From: Oceanobacter kriegii DSM 6294
Lineage (GTDB): Bacteria > Pseudomonadota > Gammaproteobacteria > Pseudomonadales > Oceanobacteraceae
Length of the DNA stretch: 64,000 nt
Direction: 5' to 3'
NCBI RefSeq assembly: GCF_000422845.1
Contig: NZ_AUGV01000003.1
Coordinates: 1 to 64,000, forward strand
The notes beneath the pieces are model-generated. The model made no database searches, was not told the DNA's origin, and was given only the letters and a program-made list of their open reading frames with translations. Positions 37,156 through 45,592 of this stretch are shown here, one piece after another. Numbering within the stretch: the first letter of the stretch is position 1; each line of letters starts with the position of its first letter. The translations under genes were made by a program, and so were the position numbers.

Positions 37156-37194
37156 CAACCTGCAGGGCTCACACAGAGTTATGCAGACGCTCTT
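37156..37194 (+). repeat. decayed right end of the MITE-like family
   Basis: CAACCTGCAGGGCTCACACAGAG (37156-37178) aligns to CAACCTGCAGGACTCGCGCAGAG in the 265-bp element. It has 20 of 23 matches and all differences are transitions. After a 10-bp gap in this copy, GAGTTATGCAGACGCTCTT (37176-37194) matches 14 of 19 bases of that element's terminal repeat. It ends at the stop codon of the LysE gene. A possible left end (AATAACTCCCGCTGAT at about 37005-37020) is too weak to call. The rest of the 36959-37155 gap holds no gene. Confidence 0.55.
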
Positions 37195-37811
37195 CAGGAT
37201 TTCGCCAGCTTGTATCCCAGCGCAATAAACAGACCGCCAGTTACCCGGTCCATCATCGATACCACCGTTGGCTTGAACAGCACCTTGCGTAACTGCTTGC
37301 TCAATACAATCAGGGCGCCAAACCACAGTGCCGAAATCAGTGTGTGAACGCAGGCCAGCATAAAGGAGTACACCGCCACATCGGCTCCGGCGGGAATAAA
37401 CTGCGGTAAAAACGATACGTAGAAGATACCGATTTTCGGGTTCAGCAGGTTAGTCACCAACCCTTGCCAGAACGCCTGCATACCAGTCCCCGCAGGCTCA
37501 GCCTGATCACTATCCAGCGCCTTGCGCGGCTTCAGAATCAGATTAATCCCCAGCCACATCAGGTAACCGGCACCGGCCAGCTTGATCGCCATATACATCA
37601 GCTCGGAAGCCTGTAACACCGCACCCAGGCCCAGGGACACTGCGGCCCCCCACGCAATACAGCCCAGCAAAATACCCACCGCTGCGTACAAGGCAGGCGC
37701 CGAGCCATTGGTAATAGACGCTCGTAATACCATCACGGTATCGAGACCAGGCGTCATCGCCAATAACGTTGCCGCAATGGCAAATGAGGCAAACAGAACG
37801 GGATCGAACAT
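37194..37811 (-). CDS. LysE-family amino acid exporter
   Basis: A 205-aa inner-membrane protein with about six segments. The LysE/RhtB hallmark ATLLAMTPGLDTVMVLRASI is near the N-terminus. LAGAGYLMWLGINLIL and FWQGLVTNLLNPKIGIFYVSFLPQF follow. The family exports amino acids such as lysine, homoserine or threonine. It stands alone, with its 3' end at the decayed inverted-repeat sequence. The substrate cannot be predicted. Confidence 0.92.
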   Translation of the reverse strand: MFDPVLFASFAIAATLLAMTPGLDTVMVLRASITNGSAPALYAAVGILLGCIAWGAAVSLGLGAVLQASELMYMAIKLAGAGYLMWLGINLILKPRKALDSDQAEPAGTGMQAFWQGLVTNLLNPKIGIFYVSFLPQFIPAGADVAVYSFMLACVHTLISALWFGALIVLSKQLRKVLFKPTVVSMMDRVTGGLFIALGYKLAKS

Positions 37812-38049
37812 TTCCGGAATTCCAGTGCAAATTAATCAGGAGGCGGATTATATGGCAGCGAGCGCACTCATCAGAATTGAAATTCGCCAAACAGGCAGGT
37901 AGGTCCAGCAAGAAACGTCATTCGGCAGCAATATGTCAAAAAGCGAACATCAGCAGGAAGCCTGCTCGCCCAGGAGTGGTCTTTGAACAGAAAAACCGCA
38001 GGCCCAGTGGGCCTGCGATTGCGCCAATTCAGAAAACGGAGAACTTCTC

Positions 38050-39357
38050 TCAAAACCAGACTTCAGTTTGAGCTCCAAAGCTCAGGCCGCTGGTGCTGTC
38101 TGCGGGCAGGATGCCACCGGAGTTGGCATGCTGACCTGCCTTGTCCCAGGTTGCATAGGTGGCAAAAAATCTCAGCGCCGGGCGAGAGAAGAAACTGCTT
38201 CCCAGAGAAAACTGCTGGGCCACAGTGAGCTTCGTCATGCTGTTGGTCTCATCAGACAGCTTGTCTTCAATACGGTCGTAGCCCACTTCAAACGCCGTAC
38301 TGGTGTAATTGCCCCATTTCAGCACCGGACGCACACCGGCTGAGATCCACGTATGACCAGCAAAGTCCTGGGTACCGTTAACACCATTGAAGGTGTCCTG
38401 ATTCTTGTCTTCGTAGATCACCACGTATTGGGCGTCAACCGTGTCCGAGAAGGATGCAAGACCCGAGTTAATAATGCGGAAAAAGTCGCCTTCAAGCGTA
38501 CCATTCTGGTTACCGGTGCCCTGGCTGGCAATCATGCCGTCACGTGCCTTCTGGATCGTCAGTTTATTGCTGCCACCCAGCACATCGGCAAAATTGATGT
38601 TCAGCGTCATCAACATACCCGAGTTGTTCGCCCCGGAGTAAGAGAACCCATCGCTGTCAGTACCACTGGTTGTACCCATGGTGAGGCCAACCTGAGTAGA
38701 GATCTTGTCTGTCAGGGATATGTCACTGAGCCGGATGTCATAGGTATTGTTGACATAGTTACCGTCCAGACTGCCATCCGCATTGCTGTCCAGATCGACG
38801 GAGTTATTTCGCAACCAGGAGAGGCCCAGCCTGGCAAAACCGACATCAACATTTTTGATGCCGACACCCGGGCCTTTAGGGTCCCAGTAAAAAAAGTCGT
38901 TGATATGAACGTTCTGACGGTCAATATGCTCCTTGCCCACCCAAACCGTTGCACCCGGCAAAGCCTCAATCACATTTGTGGCTGATACATTGAATCGACG
39001 AATTGCCATCTGATCCGGCTTGCTTTCATTCAGAGCTTCATAGTCTCCCGATTGATCAGTCGTATAAATGACATCGGTCAGAACCTTGAACGTCTTGTCA
39101 TCGTCTGTTTTGAATGTTTTTCCGAGCCGTATAGCAGCATAGGTCTCACACTCATTACCCAGACGATATTTGGCCGGTGCGCCTGCCGCCTTGAAGCAAA
39201 CCTGATCGCCACCATCCATCGACGCCCCAACACCGCTTCTCAAATACATATGAAATGGGTTTTCCACAGTTTCTGTTGAAAAACAGGCAGCGCTGGAAGT
39301 CATTCCCATCAATACAGCTGTCGCCTTTAAACAGTTTTTGTGATCAAGAATATTCAT
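38050..39357 (-). CDS. LamB/carbohydrate porin family outer-membrane protein
   Basis: A 435-aa beta-barrel protein with an N-terminal signal-like stretch (LKATAVLMGMTSSAACFS). Maltoporin-like motifs are present, including PFHMYLRSGVGASMDGGDQVCFKAAGAPAKYRLGNECETYA. It ends in an aromatic residue (TEVWF), as outer-membrane barrels do. Cys residues near the N-terminus could form the conserved loop disulfide. The gene is divergent from the TRAP transporter genes across about 263 bp. It most likely passes the same substrate across the outer membrane, which points to a sugar, polyol or sugar acid. Confidence 0.85.
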   Translation of the reverse strand: MNILDHKNCLKATAVLMGMTSSAACFSTETVENPFHMYLRSGVGASMDGGDQVCFKAAGAPAKYRLGNECETYAAIRLGKTFKTDDDKTFKVLTDVIYTTDQSGDYEALNESKPDQMAIRRFNVSATNVIEALPGATVWVGKEHIDRQNVHINDFFYWDPKGPGVGIKNVDVGFARLGLSWLRNNSVDLDSNADGSLDGNYVNNTYDIRLSDISLTDKISTQVGLTMGTTSGTDSDGFSYSGANNSGMLMTLNINFADVLGGSNKLTIQKARDGMIASQGTGNQNGTLEGDFFRIINSGLASFSDTVDAQYVVIYEDKNQDTFNGVNGTQDFAGHTWISAGVRPVLKWGNYTSTAFEVGYDRIEDKLSDETNSMTKLTVAQQFSLGSSFFSRPALRFFATYATWDKAGQHANSGGILPADSTSGLSFGAQTEVWF

Positions 39358-39515
39358 ATTGTTCGCTCTTTATTATTAATATGATTCTGGTCTGAGTTCT
39401 TAGGCTCAAACGTGAGCAAATATTAGCCAGATTAAAAATGAGCTTTCCAATGACAAAACAGAATGTGCAGAACGAAAATGTAATGACGGAAGACCGCACT
39501 GGTTGTGAAGCAGGG

Positions 39516-39532
39516 CTTAACGAATTGTTAAG
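39516..39532. promoter_or_regulatory. LysR-type operator palindrome in the porin/TRAP divergent promoter
   Basis: CTTAAC-GAATT-GTTAAG is a perfect 6-bp inverted repeat with a 5-bp spacer, fitting a T-N11-A LysR box. It continues into AATAT, and the 10-mer TTAAGAATAT recurs upstream of the transketolase genes at 43578-43587. The rest of this 263-bp gap appears non-coding. Confidence 0.6.
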
Positions 39533-39620
39533 AATATGCAATTGAAAAAAAGCCAGCATGCCATGACGATGAAGGTCTGCTTACGGCAGAAACAATAACT
39601 CTAAAAATCAGGTACAAAAT

Positions 39621-40595
39621 ATGAAAACGCCCACCAAGCTCTTTTTGGCTATCTCCATTGCTTGCTCCTCACCCGTCGCCTTCAACCTCGCTCAGGCCGA
39701 TGAATTCGTGCTTGCACATGGCGCGACACCGGGCAATCCACGATACGAAGCAGCCGAGCTTTTCGCCAATCTTGTACCGTCATGTTCCAGTGATTTATCC
39801 GTATCGGTAGCGCCATCTGCAACCATGGGCGACGACGCTGAAATGCTGACGTCGGCCACCGCCGGTATTATCCAGATGAGCGTCAATTCACAAGGTGCTG
39901 TAGCCCAGATCATTCCGGAAGTTGGCGCCATCGGCCTGCCGTTCCTGTTTGAAAATGAAGCCGAAGCATGGCGTGTTCTGGATGGTCCGATCGGCGCCAA
40001 GCTGGATCAAAAAGCGCAACGTGCTGGCCTTAAGATCATCGCGTTTTGGGACAACGGTTTCCGTAACGTGACCCACTCTGAAAAATTCATCACAAAACCT
40101 GCCGATCTCAAAGGCATGAAAATCCGCACACCACCGGATCAAGTAGCGCTCGACATCTTCAAGGAACTGGGCGCCAGCCCTGCTCCATTAGCCTGGAGCG
40201 AACTGCCAACCGCACTACAAAGCGGCACATTTGATGGCCAGGAAAACCCGCTGACCAATATTTATTCCGCCAAACTGCATGAGATTACGCCCTTCATTTC
40301 CATGACGGGACACCAGTATCAAAGCAACCCGGTCGTTGCGAGCCTGATGTGGTGGAATGGTCTGTCTGATAGCGACAAAGCCTGTATCACTGATTCTGCT
40401 GAGCAGGCTGGCTGGTATCAGCGTGGCTCCAACCTGATTGCTAACCAGAAGCTGCGTCAGGTCATCGAAGACGAAGGCGGTAAGTTTGCTGAGGTAGACC
40501 ACGCCGCGTTTGCCAAGGCAACCCAGCCTGTGATTGAAAAGTACCAGAAGAAACTGGGCAGCTTCGTCGATGAACTGAAAGCTTCCGTTCAATAA
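39621..40595 (+). CDS. dctP: TRAP transporter substrate-binding protein (DctP)
   Basis: A 324-aa periplasmic binding protein with a signal peptide ending at AQADEF. The mature domain begins FVLAHGATPGNPRYEAAELFANLV. The carboxylate-binding arginine lies in the typical stretch LKGMKIRTPPDQV, and WSELPTALQSGTFDGQENPLTN is the DctP family core. An Arg there implies an acidic ligand (sugar acid or other carboxylate). It begins the operon dctPQM. The shared promoter with the LamB-like porin suggests outer- and inner-membrane uptake of one compound. Confidence 0.93.
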   Translation: MKTPTKLFLAISIACSSPVAFNLAQADEFVLAHGATPGNPRYEAAELFANLVPSCSSDLSVSVAPSATMGDDAEMLTSATAGIIQMSVNSQGAVAQIIPEVGAIGLPFLFENEAEAWRVLDGPIGAKLDQKAQRAGLKIIAFWDNGFRNVTHSEKFITKPADLKGMKIRTPPDQVALDIFKELGASPAPLAWSELPTALQSGTFDGQENPLTNIYSAKLHEITPFISMTGHQYQSNPVVASLMWWNGLSDSDKACITDSAEQAGWYQRGSNLIANQKLRQVIEDEGGKFAEVDHAAFAKATQPVIEKYQKKLGSFVDELKASVQ

Positions 40596-40612
40596 ATGAC
40601 ACGGGTGATATC

Positions 40613-41176
40613 GTGATTGATTCAACCTTGAACCACACGCGGGAGCCTTTGCGCTCCCGTGTTTCAGCAGCGCTGGCAAAAGCGCTCTCAGTGATCAACC
40701 TGAGCGGTGCAGTCATTGTCGGTGTGACTCTGACGTTAATCTTTCTGGTGATATTCGTGAATGTTATTGCCAGATATTTTTTTGAGAACGGTTTTACATG
40801 GGCCTACGAGGTGCCATCCATACTGTTTCCCTGGGCAGTAGCCGGCGGCATTGTTATGGCTGCGTCACAAGGCCGAAACATATCGGTCGATATGTTTATC
40901 AATGCCCTGCCATCAAAATTTCGAAGAGCAATATACGTGGGAATTAATTTATTCCTGGGGTTCGTTTCTGCCTCAGTGGTTATTTATTCAATGCCAATCG
41001 TGATGTCCTCACGATATAGCCGACTGGCAGAAACTGGAATACCACAAATTTATGGTTATTCCAGCATTATGTACGCATTCTCGTTCGTTTGCCTGGTCAG
41101 CGTCATAACAGCAATCGAATATATGCTGGGGCGAGACGTTTACGACAAATCGCCTTCCGAAAATAATTTCAGCTAG
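40613..41176 (+). CDS. dctQ: TRAP transporter small membrane subunit (DctQ)
   Basis: A 187-aa membrane protein with four hydrophobic segments. The DctQ motif FVNVIARYFFENGFTWAYEVPSILFPWAVAGGIVMAA is near residue 45. The start is GTG, 17 nt after the dctP stop. It forms the translocator with DctM, and energy comes from a sodium gradient in this family. Confidence 0.9.
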   Translation: MIDSTLNHTREPLRSRVSAALAKALSVINLSGAVIVGVTLTLIFLVIFVNVIARYFFENGFTWAYEVPSILFPWAVAGGIVMAASQGRNISVDMFINALPSKFRRAIYVGINLFLGFVSASVVIYSMPIVMSSRYSRLAETGIPQIYGYSSIMYAFSFVCLVSVITAIEYMLGRDVYDKSPSENNFS

Positions 41177-41186
41177 GAGTAAAGTG

Positions 41187-42443
41187 ATGAGCAGCATTAT
41201 TATATGGGTGTTCCCGTTATTACTTCTGATTGCAGTACCGGTAGCGTTTTCGATGATTGGAGCAGCAGGCATTGCTCTGTTTATTGAAGGCAAGCCATTG
41301 GCCGTTATCGCCCAACGGTTGTACACGCCAACGCAAAGCTTCCCGATGCTGGCAATTCCATTTTTTATTCTGGCCGGTAGCCTGATGATGTCGGGGCGCT
41401 TTGGTGAGCACCTGGTTTCATTCGCCAAGCTGCTGGTCGGCCGGTTCCGAGGTGGTCTGTGCCACGTCAGTGTGGTGGGCTCGGTAATGTTTGGTGGCGT
41501 GTCAGGCTCCGCCGTTGCTGATGCATCTGCACTGGGCAATGCACTGATTCCGGTGCAAAAGAAAAATGGCTTTCCTGCCGCATTTGCAGCAGCGGTCAAC
41601 TCAGCCTCTTCAACCGTCTCGGCGTTAATTCCACCGTCGATCCCGCTCATCCTGTACGGCCTGGTTTCCAACACATCCATTATTGATTTGTTCGTCGCCG
41701 GTATCATTCCCGGGGTGCTGTTGGGTGTAGGAATGCTGGCTCTGACATGGTTTGCCGCCCTGCGCCGGGGTTTCCCGAAAGCGGAATTTACCGGAGGGTG
41801 GCAACGCTGGAGCGCCGAACTGAAACATGCGCTTCCCGCCATTGCGATGCCCTTCTTTGTGATAGGCACGTTGAGGTTTGGCATCGCAACGCCGACAGAA
41901 GTCAGTGTGATGGCAGTGGCCTATGCCCTTTTCGTCGGCGTGTTCATTTACAAGGATATGAACTGGTCAGGAATCGTACGGGCGCTGGCCGAAACCGGAG
42001 TTATGCTCGGTGCAGTGATGATCATCATTATGGCGTCGTCAGTGATTCAGTGGATTCTGACACTGGAGCGCGTGCCACAGGAGCTGGCCTCATGGGTCAC
42101 TGGTTCCATCAGTGAGCCGTGGATGGTGATCCTGGCCATGAACGTGATCATGCTGATTGTTGGCAGTTTTCTCGACCTTCCTGCTGCCGTTTTGCTACTG
42201 GGCCCACTCTTTACTGGCATTGCCGCCAGCATTGGTCTGGACCCTGTACAGCTTGGTCTGATGATGGTTGTCAATCTGGCGATCGGTTTGTATACCCCGC
42301 CTGTTGGCACAACCTTGTTTATTTCAACAACCATCGCCAAGGCCAGTATTCCATCCGTGTGCAAGGAGCTACTGCCGTTCTATTTACTGGCGCTCGGCGT
42401 GCTGGCGCTGATCAGTTACGTCCCGGCTCTCACCATGTACTAG
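41187..42443 (+). CDS. dctM: TRAP transporter large membrane subunit (DctM)
   Basis: A 418-aa polytopic protein of about twelve segments. ATG is chosen because AGGAG sits 7 nt upstream; a GTG one codon before is less well placed. Family segments SMIGAAGIALFIEGKPLAVIAQRLYTPTQSFPMLAIPFFILAGSLM and the PPSIPLILYGLVSNTSI block are clear. It carries the transport path of the TRAP system. It is convergent with a LysR gene, with a strong hairpin in the gap. Confidence 0.93.
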   Translation: MSSIIIWVFPLLLLIAVPVAFSMIGAAGIALFIEGKPLAVIAQRLYTPTQSFPMLAIPFFILAGSLMMSGRFGEHLVSFAKLLVGRFRGGLCHVSVVGSVMFGGVSGSAVADASALGNALIPVQKKNGFPAAFAAAVNSASSTVSALIPPSIPLILYGLVSNTSIIDLFVAGIIPGVLLGVGMLALTWFAALRRGFPKAEFTGGWQRWSAELKHALPAIAMPFFVIGTLRFGIATPTEVSVMAVAYALFVGVFIYKDMNWSGIVRALAETGVMLGAVMIIIMASSVIQWILTLERVPQELASWVTGSISEPWMVILAMNVIMLIVGSFLDLPAAVLLLGPLFTGIAASIGLDPVQLGLMMVVNLAIGLYTPPVGTTLFISTTIAKASIPSVCKELLPFYLLALGVLALISYVPALTMY

Positions 42444-42449
42444 CCGGTA

Positions 42450-42482
42450 GCAAGGCCAGTGCTCTGTTGCTACTGGCCTTGC
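42450..42482. terminator. bidirectional hairpin between dctM and LysR
   Basis: GCAAGGCCAGT and ACTGGCCTTGC form a perfect 11-bp stem with an 11-nt loop in the 79-bp gap between convergent genes. There is no long T-run on either side. The stem is strong enough to act as a transcript 3' end for both directions, possibly with Rho. Confidence 0.6.
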
Positions 42483-42522
42483 CTGATTCATGACGTAACG
42501 TCCTTGCTGCGAAAGCCTGCTC

Positions 42523-43509
42523 TCAACGTTTAATCAACGTGCTCTGAAACGCCTGATAGCCATCTTCAATGTCCATCGTCCGGCTGCTCAGGTAATTCGT
42601 GATCAGCTTGTCATGTACGCCCACCTGCTGTTCCATCCACGAGCGGAATATCTTCACCAGTTTCTGCCCCTGGTGCCTGCTGGGGCTAACAATCCAATAG
42701 GCATCGAATCGGACAGCAGGGTACTCGGGAGTCAGTGGAATCAGGCGTCCGTCCAACAGCTCTCTGGCCGCCAGTGTCGTCGACTCAAGAATGACCCCAA
42801 TATTATTAACCGCTTGCTGAATAGCCATCGAAGAGCGATCAAATCTCAGCGCCGCGTTCATACTGGAACGCGAAAGCTGATGCCTGGCGAGCCAGCTATC
42901 CCACTGGATAAAGGTGTTCACACTGTCAATCAGACGGGCATTGGACAGCATCTCTTCCACGGATTCGTACTGTGAGCGCAGCTCCTCGTAGTATTCAGGG
43001 CTACACATTGGAAACACGTAATCCTGCAAAAACGGCGTGCAATGCAGTCCTTCCCAACTGGACGTGCCATAGCGAATATCGAAGTCGATCACTTCGCGCT
43101 CGAAATTGGAGGGGTCCGGGCTGGCATCAACACGCAGGTCCCATTCCGGGTTTTGCTGGATGTAATCCGCCAGTCTGGGGCCGAGCCAGCGCACCGCAAA
43201 GCTGGGCATGGCGCGAATAATCAGCTGGTGTGATTCCCGGCGCCGGGTAATCGATTGCCTCGCATTCCGAATCATCCCCAATGCAGAGGCCACCGATGTA
43301 TAAAGATGCTCGCCTTCAAGCGTCAGGCTGAGCTGTCGACGCTCTCTTCGGAACAGGCTGACACCGAGCATTTCCTCAAGCAGTTTGATTTGCTGGCTGA
43401 CCGCCGACGGCGAAACGCTCAGATCTTCTGCAGCCCTCGAAATACGGCCATTTCTGGCCACCGCTTCAAAATAAATCATGCTGTTGAGACTGGGATCTCG
43501 TGACATCAC
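42523..43509 (-). CDS. LysR-family regulator in the TRAP/transketolase island
   Basis: A 328-aa LTTR. The helix-turn-helix region reads FEAVARNGRISRAAEDLSVSPSAVSQQIKLLEEMLGVSLFRRERRQLSL. The effector domain begins near residue 95. It lies between the TRAP genes and the divergent transketolase genes. The AT-rich gap upstream of it contains TTGTTAAG and TTAAGAATAT motifs shared with the porin/TRAP promoter. It is therefore the first candidate for the island's regulator. Confidence 0.92.
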   Translation of the reverse strand: MMSRDPSLNSMIYFEAVARNGRISRAAEDLSVSPSAVSQQIKLLEEMLGVSLFRRERRQLSLTLEGEHLYTSVASALGMIRNARQSITRRRESHQLIIRAMPSFAVRWLGPRLADYIQQNPEWDLRVDASPDPSNFEREVIDFDIRYGTSSWEGLHCTPFLQDYVFPMCSPEYYEELRSQYESVEEMLSNARLIDSVNTFIQWDSWLARHQLSRSSMNAALRFDRSSMAIQQAVNNIGVILESTTLAARELLDGRLIPLTPEYPAVRFDAYWIVSPSRHQGQKLVKIFRSWMEQQVGVHDKLITNYLSSRTMDIEDGYQAFQSTLIKR

Positions 43510-43550
43510 ACGCTCCTTATCGGCACACCTTCACCCACACGATAATACCC

Positions 43551-43590
43551 ACTTGTTAAGCTCAGGTTAATATTTGATTAAGAATATCTG
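43551..43590. promoter_or_regulatory. operator-like repeats upstream of the transketolase genes
   Basis: TTGTTAAG at 43553-43560 and TTAAGAATAT at 43578-43587 repeat elements of the CTTAAC-N5-GTTAAG-AATAT site at 39516. Both loci continue with ATTGA. This suggests that one LysR protein binds both divergent regions. Confidence 0.5.
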
Positions 43591-43677
43591 ATTGATGAAG
43601 TGACGTTCCGGGAAGAAACTATCTGAGCTCAAGTCATACATTTCAATGTATCTGCAAAAAGAATAAGAGACAGAAAC

Positions 43678-44523
43678 ATGACCGAATCAATCCCCGAAAA
43701 AGGCATAAGCCTGGCGCAACGCGCCTGGAATATACGCCAGAAATCCCTGCTCATGGGGGCCGTACAAAAACAAGGATATGTTGGCCAGGCACTTGGTGTT
43801 GCCGACGTATTGGCTGTTTCTTACTTCCACGCGCTCAGCTATCGCGCCGATGAGCCGGAATGGGAACAGCGCGACCGCTTTCTGCTGTCGATTGGCCATT
43901 ACGCCATTGCCCTTTACGCCGCGCTGCTCGAAGCCAAAGTACTGCCAGAGTTCGAACTGGAAACTTACGGAACCGACAACAGCCGTCTGCCAATGTCCGG
44001 CATGGCTTCCTACACGCCAGGTATGGAGATTACCGGTGGCTCCCTCGGTCACGGCCTTGGTATCGGTGTTGGCATGGCCATGGGGCTGAAGCGCAAGCAA
44101 TCTGCATCGTTTGTCTACAACCTGATGTCCGATGGTGAGTTGGGTGAGGGCTCTACCTGGGAGGCGGCCATGTCGGCAGCACACCAGAAGCTCGACAACC
44201 TGATTTGCCTGGTCGATTTCAATAACCAGCAAGCCGATGGCCCATCGACCGAAATGCTCTCGTCAGAGCCGGTTGACCAGAAATTTGAAGCCTTTGGCTG
44301 GCATGTCCAGCGGGTCGATGGCAACGACATTGATGCTCTGGTCGCGGCGTTTGATAACGCCCGCAACCTCAACGAAGCCAAGCCTCGCGTCATTATTTGC
44401 AACACCAAAATGTGCAAGGGCGTTCGCTTCCTGGAAGAGCGTGAAATTACGCACTTTGTGCGGGTCGATGAAGAAGAGTGGGATCTGGCTCTTAAGGTAT
44501 TGGAAGAGGGTAAGCCAGCATGA
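43678..44523 (+). CDS. transketolase-like N-terminal subunit
   Basis: A 281-aa thiamine-diphosphate-binding half-enzyme. The TPP/Mg motif reads MSDGELGEGSTWEAAMSAAHQKLDNLICLVDFNNQQADG, with SDG where most transketolases have GDG. An N-terminal HALSY and LPMSGMASYTPGMEITGGSLGHGLGIGVGMA match the transketolase first domain. Split subunits occur for transketolase-like enzymes of special sugars, such as apulose-4-phosphate or sulfosugar enzymes. The two halves overlap by ATGA. It probably transfers a two-carbon ketol unit. Confidence 0.9.
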   Translation: MTESIPEKGISLAQRAWNIRQKSLLMGAVQKQGYVGQALGVADVLAVSYFHALSYRADEPEWEQRDRFLLSIGHYAIALYAALLEAKVLPEFELETYGTDNSRLPMSGMASYTPGMEITGGSLGHGLGIGVGMAMGLKRKQSASFVYNLMSDGELGEGSTWEAAMSAAHQKLDNLICLVDFNNQQADGPSTEMLSSEPVDQKFEAFGWHVQRVDGNDIDALVAAFDNARNLNEAKPRVIICNTKMCKGVRFLEEREITHFVRVDEEEWDLALKVLEEGKPA

Positions 44524-45557
44524 GCATGAGCAGAAGAACATCCAAGTGGGAACCACGCCGCCCGGTCGACGCCAGCGAGCGTCAACTGACCTCGGCCATG
44601 ATTGCCTCTCTGGCGGCAGAAGGTTTACCAACAGTATCCGCACCGTTCGGCCACGCTCTGGTTGAAGCTGCGCAAAGCAACGACAAGATCGTTGGTCTGA
44701 CCGCCGACCTTGGCAAATACACCGACCTGCACATCTTCGAAAAAGCCTTCCCGGAACGCTATTACCAAATGGGAATGGCAGAACAGGTATTAATGAGTGC
44801 CGCCGCCGGTCTGGCCAAAGAAGGCTTTGTCCCCTTCGCCACCACTTACGCTGTGTTTGCCTCACGTCGGGCATATGACTTTATCTGCATGGCGATTGCG
44901 GAAGACAATCTGAACGTAAAAATTGTCTGTGGACTGCCCGGACTCACTACCGGCTATGGACCAAGCCATCAGGCAACCGATGATCTGGCCATCTTCCGGG
45001 CCATGCCTAACCTCACCATCGTCGACCCTTGCGATGCACTCGACACCGCCCAGGCAACCCAGGCCATTGCAGAGCATAACGGTCCGGTTTACATGCGCTT
45101 GCTGCGAGGCAAAGTGCCATCGGTCCTGCAGGAACACGAGGATTACCAGTTTGAAATTGGTAAGGCCAAGCTGCTGCGCGAAGGCAACGAAGTGCTCTTT
45201 ATTTCATCCGGTTTCATGACCATGAGAACACTGGAGGCTGCCACTCAGCTTGAAAAAGAAGGCGTACGGGTCGCCATTCTGCACGTGCCAACCATCAAGC
45301 CTCTCGACAAAGCAACGATTCTCAAGCACGCCTCCAAGCCTGGTCGCCTTGTCATTACGGCCGAAAACCACTCAGTGATTGGCGGTCTGGGCGAAGCCGT
45401 CGCCGCAACCTTGATGCGCAATGGCGTTACACCAGCATTCCGCCAGATTGCCCTGCCGGATGAGTTCCTCGACGCCGGGGCTCTGCCAGTGCTGCACGAC
45501 CAGTACGGAATTTCCACCGAGGCGATCATTGCCCAGACCAAGTCCTGGCTTGCGTAA
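44520..45557 (+). CDS. transketolase-like C-terminal subunit
   Basis: A 345-aa partner subunit carrying the pyrimidine-binding and C-terminal domains. The catalytic glutamate that activates TPP is expected in YYQMGMAEQVLMSAAAGLA. The histidine-containing loop GLPGLTTGYGPSHQATDD is present, and RPGLVITAENHSVIGGLG-like sequence is in the C-terminal domain. It is translationally coupled to the N-terminal subunit. Together they equal one transketolase of about 626 aa. The substrate is unassigned. Confidence 0.9.
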   Translation: MSMSRRTSKWEPRRPVDASERQLTSAMIASLAAEGLPTVSAPFGHALVEAAQSNDKIVGLTADLGKYTDLHIFEKAFPERYYQMGMAEQVLMSAAAGLAKEGFVPFATTYAVFASRRAYDFICMAIAEDNLNVKIVCGLPGLTTGYGPSHQATDDLAIFRAMPNLTIVDPCDALDTAQATQAIAEHNGPVYMRLLRGKVPSVLQEHEDYQFEIGKAKLLREGNEVLFISSGFMTMRTLEAATQLEKEGVRVAILHVPTIKPLDKATILKHASKPGRLVITAENHSVIGGLGEAVAATLMRNGVTPAFRQIALPDEFLDAGALPVLHDQYGISTEAIIAQTKSWLA

Positions 45558-45592
45558 AACCAACAACAAACATTCAAATACAAGGATTTAAA

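Noticed and set aside
37072-37347. 91-aa plus-strand frame overlapping the LysE gene end
   Set aside because: It runs through the decayed repeat and antisense to LysE; no supporting signals.
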